Origin: Robbsia betulipollinis
GTDB lineage: Bacteria > Pseudomonadota > Gammaproteobacteria > Burkholderiales > Burkholderiaceae
Direction: 5' to 3'
Assembly: GCF_026624755.1 (NCBI RefSeq)
Contig: NZ_JAPMXC010000001.1
Location: 1,159,219 to 1,223,218, forward strand
DNA: 64,000 nucleotides
Below, in pieces: positions 59,127-64,000 of this stretch. The translations under genes were made by a program, and so were the position numbers. Numbering within the stretch: the stretch's first letter is position 1; each line of letters starts with the position of its first letter. The notes under the pieces were generated by a model that was not told the DNA's origin, searched no databases, and worked only from the letters and a program-made list of their open reading frames with translations.

Positions 59127-60308
59127 GTGAGAAAAAGCAGGATTTTCGCGACCATGGCCATCGGTGCCGCCGTGGCGTCGGGCGGCGTCCATGCACAAAG
59201 CAGCGTGACCCTCTACGGCCTGCTCGATGTCGGCGTGGACTACATCAGCAACCAGAAAGGCACGAGCGGCGGCAGTGGCAAATCCGTCGGCCTGCAAAGC
59301 GGCAACCTGAACCCGGACCGCTGGGGCCTGCGCGGCAGCGAGGACCTCGGCGCAGGCCTGTCGGCGATCTTCACGCTGGAAAACGGCTTCACGCTCAACA
59401 ACGGCAAATTCGGGCAAGGCGGCGACGAGTTCGGCCGCCAGGCCTTCGTGGGACTCGCCAGCAGGCAATACGGGCAGGTCACGCTGGGTCGGCAATACGA
59501 CGACGTCCTGAACTTCATCAGCCCCCTGTCCGCGGCCGGCTTGGGCTTCGGCGGGGTGTTGGCGTCCCATCCGTTCGACAACGACAATCTCGCCCTCAGC
59601 GCGCGGATGAACAACGCGGTGATGTTCCGCAGCATCGATTACAGCGGTTTGAAAGTCGGCGGCGGCTATGCCTTCAGCAACTCGGCGACCGGCTTCCGGC
59701 AAAACAACGCGTTCACCGCCGCCGCCAGTTACGACCGGGGCAACCTGTCGCTCGCGGCCGCCTTCTTTCAGGCGAACCATCCCGGCGGCGTGAATTCGGG
59801 CAATACGGCCGGCGGCGCGTTGAGCAGCAGCGACACGGACGCGCAACTCGTGGGCGACCGGCAGCGCATCTATGCCGCGGCCGCGCACTACGTGCTGGGC
59901 GCGACCGAAGTCGGTTTCGTCTTCACCCGTACCTCGCTGGACGGCCCCAGCGAGATTGCACATGGCGGCGCGTACGTGCCGCTCGTGGGCAACTGGATCA
60001 CGTTCTACAACTACGAACTCAATGCGCGGTACGCCGTCACGCCCGCGTTCCACGTCGGCGGCGCCTACACCTACACGCAGGGGCATTTCGTCGGCGCGTC
60101 CAGCAGCGTCTCGCCGAAGTGGAACCAGTTGATGCTGCAGGCCGATTACGCGCTCAGCCGCCGCACCGACGTCTATCTCGAAGGCACCTATCAGCGCGTG
60201 ACGAATACCTCGGTGGCCGCGTTGAGCGACGCCGGCATCTACTCCTTCGGCACCTCGTCGTCGAACCGCCAGGCGATCGTCGCCGTGGGCATACGCACGA
60301 AGTTCTGA
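59127..60308 (+). CDS. Gram-negative porin (Burkholderia type)
   Basis: The 393-residue outer-membrane protein starts at GTG 59127 after AAAAGGA. The signal peptide MRKSRIFATMAIGAAVASGG ends at VHAQ, and the mature protein starts SSVTLYGLLDVGVDYISNQ, typical of beta-proteobacterial trimeric porins (OmpC/Opc type). Alternating beta-strand pattern continues to the terminal GIRTKF with the C-terminal Phe needed for outer-membrane assembly. NPDRWGLRGSEDLGAGLSAI and RQAFVGLASRQYGQVTLGRQ are family landmarks. It follows the catabolic array by 231 nt and may provide the outer-membrane entry for its substrate. Confidence 0.95.
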   Translation: MRKSRIFATMAIGAAVASGGVHAQSSVTLYGLLDVGVDYISNQKGTSGGSGKSVGLQSGNLNPDRWGLRGSEDLGAGLSAIFTLENGFTLNNGKFGQGGDEFGRQAFVGLASRQYGQVTLGRQYDDVLNFISPLSAAGLGFGGVLASHPFDNDNLALSARMNNAVMFRSIDYSGLKVGGGYAFSNSATGFRQNNAFTAAASYDRGNLSLAAAFFQANHPGGVNSGNTAGGALSSSDTDAQLVGDRQRIYAAAAHYVLGATEVGFVFTRTSLDGPSEIAHGGAYVPLVGNWITFYNYELNARYAVTPAFHVGGAYTYTQGHFVGASSSVSPKWNQLMLQADYALSRRTDVYLEGTYQRVTNTSVAALSDAGIYSFGTSSSNRQAIVAVGIRTKF

Positions 60309-60309
60309 A

Positions 60310-60329
60310 CGCCGCGGCCTCCCGCGGCG
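60310..60329. terminator. Hairpin between convergent porin and LysR genes
   Basis: An 8-bp perfect stem, CGCCGCGG (60310-60317) with CCGCGGCG (60322-60329), closes a 4-nt loop. It starts 2 nt after the porin stop and lies 8 nt from the convergent LysR stop. No T-run follows, so it may act as a GC-rich bidirectional or Rho-assisted terminator. Confidence 0.45.
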
Positions 60330-60336
60330 AACGGCT

Positions 60337-61245
60337 TCACCGCGTCCGGGCATCGGGTCGGGGCGTGAGATTCTCCAACTGGCGGCACGCCCATTCGACG
60401 AATACCTTCACGCGCGGCGAGCGTTGCAACGTGTGCGGGTAGACCAGTTGGATCGGGATGTTCACCGGTTCGAAATCGCGCAGCACCCTGATCAGACGCG
60501 CGTCGAGCAGCTCCTCGGCCACCTGATAGTGCATCAGTCTGGCCACCCCTATCCCCTGAACACAGGCGAGACTCGCGGTTCGAACCTGGTTGCAAACCAG
60601 CTTCGGCGAGATTTTCTCGCCCGACGCCTTTTCGCCGTGCCGGTAGAACCAGTGCTGCCCTTGCGACGCCAGGGCGATGCAGGCATGGTCGCGCAACGCT
60701 TCCGGCCGGTCGAGCGGCGGCGCGGCGCGCAGATAATCCGCGCTCGCGCAGGTGACCAACCGCGTCACACCCACCTGACGCGCCACCATGCCGGAGTCCG
60801 GCAGCAAACCGATACGCAGCGCGACATCGAGACGCTCGTCGAGCAGCGGGATGATCCGGTCGCTCAGACGTAAATCCACCCGCATGCCGGGATGCTCCCT
60901 GAGAAACGCATTGACGATCGGCGCGACGTGGCGTTGCCCGAACTCGACAGGTGCCGTCAGACGCAGCAGGCCCTGGACTTTGCCATCCCGCCCTGCCAGC
61001 CGCTGCTCGATGTCGTCGAAATCCGCGAGCATGCGCCGGCTCCAGGCCAGATAGTGCTCGCCATCGTCGGTGAGCGCGATGCGCCGCGTGGTGCGGTTCA
61101 GCAATCGAACGCCCAGATAGCGCTCCAACGCCGCCAGCGAGCGCACGAGCGACGCGACCGACTGACCGGTGGCATTCGCCGCCGCACTCAGGCTGCCACA
61201 CTCGACGATCCGAACGAAATTGGCCATTGCCTTGAGTCTGTCCAT
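60337..61245 (-). CDS. LysR family transcriptional regulator
   Basis: From ATG 61243-61245 the protein is 302 residues: helix-turn-helix (GSLSAAANATGQSVASLVRS, about 16-35), linker, and effector domain from about residue 88 (GLLRLTAPVEFGQRHVAPIV). The SFVEWACRQL-like ending is typical of the AaeR/DmlR-like group. AAAAGGTG precedes the start; ATG 61260 is an alternative. It is divergent from the VOC-GST gene pair with 115 nt between and probably regulates it. Confidence 0.92.
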   Translation of the reverse strand: MDRLKAMANFVRIVECGSLSAAANATGQSVASLVRSLAALERYLGVRLLNRTTRRIALTDDGEHYLAWSRRMLADFDDIEQRLAGRDGKVQGLLRLTAPVEFGQRHVAPIVNAFLREHPGMRVDLRLSDRIIPLLDERLDVALRIGLLPDSGMVARQVGVTRLVTCASADYLRAAPPLDRPEALRDHACIALASQGQHWFYRHGEKASGEKISPKLVCNQVRTASLACVQGIGVARLMHYQVAEELLDARLIRVLRDFEPVNIPIQLVYPHTLQRSPRVKVFVEWACRQLENLTPRPDARTR

Positions 61246-61360
61246 CGTCACCTTTTCCATTCATGCGATAACCGCACAGGTATTGTCAGCTTCGCGGCAT
61301 GGATAAACACGGCGACCTGGCGGAAACTTCACGGCATGTCATCACCCGGAGCTTCGACGC

Positions 61361-61789
61361 ATGAGCCAACCATCCAGTCCTGTCCGTATTCTCGCATACG
61401 ACCATATCGGCATTCGCGTCAGCGATAGAGACCGCGCGATGTCGTTTTACCAGTCTCTGGGATTTATCGAGCGCGCGCGTTTTCCGCTGCACGAAGCCAA
61501 CGAAATGCTCAGCCCGGACGGTGTGCGCATCAACCTGATCTTCAACGGGGCACGGGTGCCGGGGGCGCGCAACGCCCTGCTGGACGCACCGGTGAAGCTG
61601 CCGGGGATGACGCATCCCGCCTTCGTCGTGGCGGACCTTGCGGCGCTCCAGGCCTGGCTGACCGAGCGGGCGATCCCTATTACCGAGGGACCCCACCCCA
61701 TCGGACCGAGGCGAATCGCGCTGTTCATCCGCGACCCCGATGGCAATGTTCTCGAGTTCAACCAACTGATGGAGGGAAACACGCAATGA
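61361..61789 (+). CDS. VOC family protein (glyoxalase/dioxygenase-like)
   Basis: The 142-residue protein shows the paired beta-alpha-beta-beta-beta units of the VOC fold: YDHIGIRVSDRDRAMSFYQS with the first metal His, and HPAFVVADLAALQAWL and IRDPDGNVLEFNQL with the later His and Glu. Members include glyoxalase I, fosfomycin-resistance thiol transferases and extradiol dioxygenases. Its stop overlaps the start of a glutathione S-transferase gene by 4 nt, which favours a glutathione-dependent reaction. It is cytoplasmic. Confidence 0.9.
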   Translation: MSQPSSPVRILAYDHIGIRVSDRDRAMSFYQSLGFIERARFPLHEANEMLSPDGVRINLIFNGARVPGARNALLDAPVKLPGMTHPAFVVADLAALQAWLTERAIPITEGPHPIGPRRIALFIRDPDGNVLEFNQLMEGNTQ

Positions 61790-62373
61790 AACTACACGAT
61801 CTGGCGCGCTCCGGTAACTGCTACAAGGTGAGGCTTTTCGCGGCGCTGGCGAATATCCCGCTGGAGACGGTGGCGGTGGATTTTCTGCACGGCGCGCATG
61901 CGCGGCCGCCACTTTCCGATCTGAATCCGCTGGGACAGTTGCCCATCCTGGAGGACGGCGCGCGCGTCGTCAGGGACTCCCAGGCGATCCTCGTCTATCT
62001 GGCAGGCGTCCATGGCGGCCTGGCGTGGTGGCCGGCTTATCCGCAAGGTCAGGCCGACATCGTGCAATGGCTGTCTTTCGCAAGCAATGACATTCAGCAC
62101 AGCCTTTGCGCCGCGCGCCTCGTGCGGCAATTCGGGGCCACGCTGGACATGGCGGCGGCGCAGGAAAAATCGGCGATCGTGCTCGCCGTGCTCGAGCAAC
62201 ATCTGGAAAGCCATGACTGGCTCGCGATCGGCCGACCCTCGATTGCCGATTGCGCGGTCTACCCCTATGTCGTGCTGGCGCCGGAGGGCGATGTGGATCT
62301 CGCGCCCTATCCCCATATCGCACGGTGGATCGACCGGATCCAGGCCCTTCCCGGCTATCTGCGGCAACCCTGA
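61786..62373 (+). CDS. Glutathione S-transferase family protein
   Basis: The 195-residue protein has an N-terminal thioredoxin-like domain (HDLARSGNCYKVRLFAALAN, with Ser/Asn at the glutathione-activating position) and LGQLPILEDGARVVRDSQAI, the cis-Pro and glutathione-binding segment. A helical C-terminal domain ends IARWIDRIQALPGY. It is co-translated with the VOC gene (ATGA overlap). The pair probably detoxifies or isomerises an electrophile using glutathione under the divergent LysR. Confidence 0.92.
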   Translation: MKLHDLARSGNCYKVRLFAALANIPLETVAVDFLHGAHARPPLSDLNPLGQLPILEDGARVVRDSQAILVYLAGVHGGLAWWPAYPQGQADIVQWLSFASNDIQHSLCAARLVRQFGATLDMAAAQEKSAIVLAVLEQHLESHDWLAIGRPSIADCAVYPYVVLAPEGDVDLAPYPHIARWIDRIQALPGYLRQP

Positions 62374-62404
62374 CGGCTTCGGACGGCGGTCGCGATCTCG
62401 GGCG

Positions 62405-64000
62405 CTACACCGTTGCCCGGCCGGCCAGCAGCCGACGCGCGGCGGCGGAAGACCGGGCGCTGACCGCGGCGGCATCCCCCTTGAGCACCTGGAAACGGGT
62501 CGTGCCGTCATCTTCGCGCCAGAAACGGATGTCGAAAGTCTGATCGCCGACGCGGCACGCCCTGAGCGTCACATCCTTCAACCAGACCGGCAGGCAGGGA
62601 TCGACATACAGCTTGCGCGCCGGGGCGTCTGGCTCCAGGCCGAGCATCGCCTGCACCAGCGAGAAAATCGATCCCGCGGCCCAGGCTTGCGGCACGTTCG
62701 CCCCCAGGTATTGAACCGGAAAGTTGGTGGCGTCGCGCGTGAGTCCGGCATACAGCTCGGGCATTTTTCCCAGGGCGAAAAATTCACCGGCCTCGAAAAT
62801 CGCCTTGGCGACGGTGCCTGCCTCGGCGGCGAATCCGTAGCGCTGCATGCCCTGCGCGATCATGCCGTTGTCGTGCGGCCATACCGCCCCTTTCTGGTAC
62901 GCGTAAGGGTTGAAGGCCGCATGGTCGGACGAGAGCGTGCGGATACCCCAGCCGCTGAACATGTCGGGCTGCATGAGTCGCGCGACCACCCGCCGGGCGC
63001 GATCTTCGGGCACGATTCCGGACCACAGGCAATGCCCCGGGTTCGAAGCCACGCTCATGACTTTGTTTTTCTCTCCGTCCAGCGCGAACGCGTAGAATCC
63101 CGCTTCTTCGTCCCAGAAAACCTCGTTGAATTTCCGGAACAGATCGTCCGCCTTGCCCCGCAACGCGTCGGCCTTTGCGCCGTGCCCCAGATGATCGTAG
63201 ATCGTGGCCATGCGCAGCCACGCATCGTAGACATAGCCCTGCAATTCGCAGAGCGCTTTCGGCCCTTTCACGAGCGAGCCGTCGGGATAGACCAGCGCGT
63301 CTCCGGAATCCTTCCAGCTCTGGTTCTCCAGACCCGCCGAGGATCGCGTTTCGTATTCCTGGAAACCGTCTCCGTCACGGTCCCCGAATTCATCGATCCA
63401 GGTCAGACAGCGTTCTGCGGCGGGAAGGTAGCGCGTCAGAAGGCTGTCGTCACCCGTGGCCATCCACGCGGTGTGGAGTGCGATGAGATACAGGGGCGTG
63501 GCGTCGGCGGACCCGTAGTACGGCGTATGCGGCACCAGTTTCAGCGCCGCGAGTTCGCCCAGGCGCAATTCGTGCAATATCTTGCCGGGTTCCGCGTCCC
63601 GGTAGTCGTCCCGCTCCGTCGCCTGCCACGCCCCGAGCGCCGCCAGGGTGGCGGTCGCGAATTCCGCATGCACGAACGCGGTCTGCAAGGAACTGATCAG
63701 CGTATCGCGCCCGAACAAGGCGACGAACCAGGGCAGACCTGCGGCCGGCACCGTATGCGTTTCGCCCGCCGCCCGCACCGGCAGACGCAGCGCCGCCAAG
63801 TCGTCGATCGCCTGCCGGAAAAACCGTTCGAACCCGTTGTTGCTGCTCTCGAGCTTGATCACGCTCGCCTGCCATTTCTCCAATTCAACTTCGTTGAGGG
63901 TCGGCTGTCCCGTGCCGTAACATTCCCCGGGAGCGGTGTACACGTGGTGCCCGTCCGAGAGATCATAGCGCAGGCACGTATGCCAGGACCCATGTGGCGG
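62405..64000 (-). CDS. Amylo-alpha-1,6-glucosidase / glycogen-debranching-type protein (5' end outside the window)
   Basis: The C-terminal 531 residues are inside the window, and the frame stays open to base 64000 (upstream of the GTG at 63943 it reads RYDLSDGHHVYTAPGECYGT), so the gene is cut by the edge. The (alpha/alpha)6 barrel motifs are GLPWFVALFGRDTLISSLQT, YYGSADATPLYLIALHTAWM and QKGAVWPHDNGMIAQGMQRY, as in bacterial debranching enzymes and related GH63/GH15-like glucosidases. DGDGFQEYETRSSAGLENQS is also typical. It should trim alpha-1,6 branches or act on short alpha-glucans in the cytoplasm. It converges on the GST gene, 31 nt apart. Confidence 0.88.
   Translation of the reverse strand, partial: PPHGSWHTCLRYDLSDGHHVYTAPGECYGTGQPTLNEVELEKWQASVIKLESSNNGFERFFRQAIDDLAALRLPVRAAGETHTVPAAGLPWFVALFGRDTLISSLQTAFVHAEFATATLAALGAWQATERDDYRDAEPGKILHELRLGELAALKLVPHTPYYGSADATPLYLIALHTAWMATGDDSLLTRYLPAAERCLTWIDEFGDRDGDGFQEYETRSSAGLENQSWKDSGDALVYPDGSLVKGPKALCELQGYVYDAWLRMATIYDHLGHGAKADALRGKADDLFRKFNEVFWDEEAGFYAFALDGEKNKVMSVASNPGHCLWSGIVPEDRARRVVARLMQPDMFSGWGIRTLSSDHAAFNPYAYQKGAVWPHDNGMIAQGMQRYGFAAEAGTVAKAIFEAGEFFALGKMPELYAGLTRDATNFPVQYLGANVPQAWAAGSIFSLVQAMLGLEPDAPARKLYVDPCLPVWLKDVTLRACRVGDQTFDIRFWREDDGTTRFQVLKGDAAAVSARSSAAARRLLAGRATV

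Noticed and set aside
1-64000. tRNA or rRNA genes
   Set aside because: No cloverleaf-like or rRNA-like conserved sequence was noticed on either strand; a covariance-model scan would be needed to exclude them formally.

Overview
This window is GC-rich DNA from a proteobacterium, most likely Burkholderiales (Burkholderiaceae). The evidence is a Burkholderia-type trimeric porin, many LysR regulators next to small catabolic operons, a secreted AroQ-gamma chorismate mutase and dense small-molecule transport and catabolism genes. No rRNA, tRNA, phage, CRISPR or core replication genes were seen. It reads as an accessory, catabolism-rich part of a chromosome or second replicon. Genus and species cannot be fixed from these genes.

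Layout. 0-1.3 kb: a GNAT remnant, a YbaK-type deacylase and a DUF2809 membrane protein. 1.6-8.5 kb: a peptide-type ABC importer (lipoprotein SBP, two permeases, a fused double ATPase) convergent with an LLM flavin monooxygenase. 9.4-13.4 kb: a fluoroacetate-dehalogenase-like hydrolase in an operon with leuC/leuD paralogues, divergent from a LysR gene. 13.5-14.6 kb: a decay zone with MFS and IS3 remnants. 14.7-17.7 kb: an alpha/beta-hydrolase fused to a gluconate-2-dehydrogenase subunit-3 domain, with a GMC flavoprotein. 18.2-19.1 kb: periplasmic chorismate mutase and a small H-NS-like reading frame. 19.3-26.2 kb: D-amino-acid / hydroxy-amino-acid catabolism (D-threonine-aldolase-fold enzyme, MFS, LysR, amidase, DsdA). 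26.3-28.2 kb: Kup potassium transporter. 28.3-34 kb: a minus-strand run with DUF4865, an Asp/Glu-racemase-family protein, MmgE/PrpD (Tat leader separated by a frameshift), FKBP, YpeA, LysE and PhzF. 34.1-40.5 kb: LysR divergent from an M20 peptidase and MFS pair, then CysE, a type II haloacid dehalogenase and a GNAT.

40.4-45.9 kb: an inserted, visibly less GC-rich island bounded by ~130-bp direct repeats that copy the 3' end of the GNAT gene. It carries three IS3 transposase remnants and a UbiX / flavin-binding protein / UbiD / DUF554 operon, i.e. a prenylated-FMN decarboxylase module for an unknown acid.

46-60.3 kb: the largest coherent system. A GntR/FCD regulator with three TTGTATACAA-like operator candidates is divergent from a long plus-strand array: an arylmalonate-decarboxylase-like protein, a dihydropyrimidinase-type cyclic amidase, a three-gene amino-acid-type ABC importer, a deaminase-type amidohydrolase, a PotABCD-type ABC importer, a second amidohydrolase and a porin. 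Many of the genes overlap by 4 nt. I infer a regulon for uptake and ring-opening or deamination of an N-heterocycle or ureide; the substrate is not identifiable from sequence. 60.3-64 kb: LysR divergent from a VOC/GST pair, then a glycogen-debranching-type enzyme running off the window edge.
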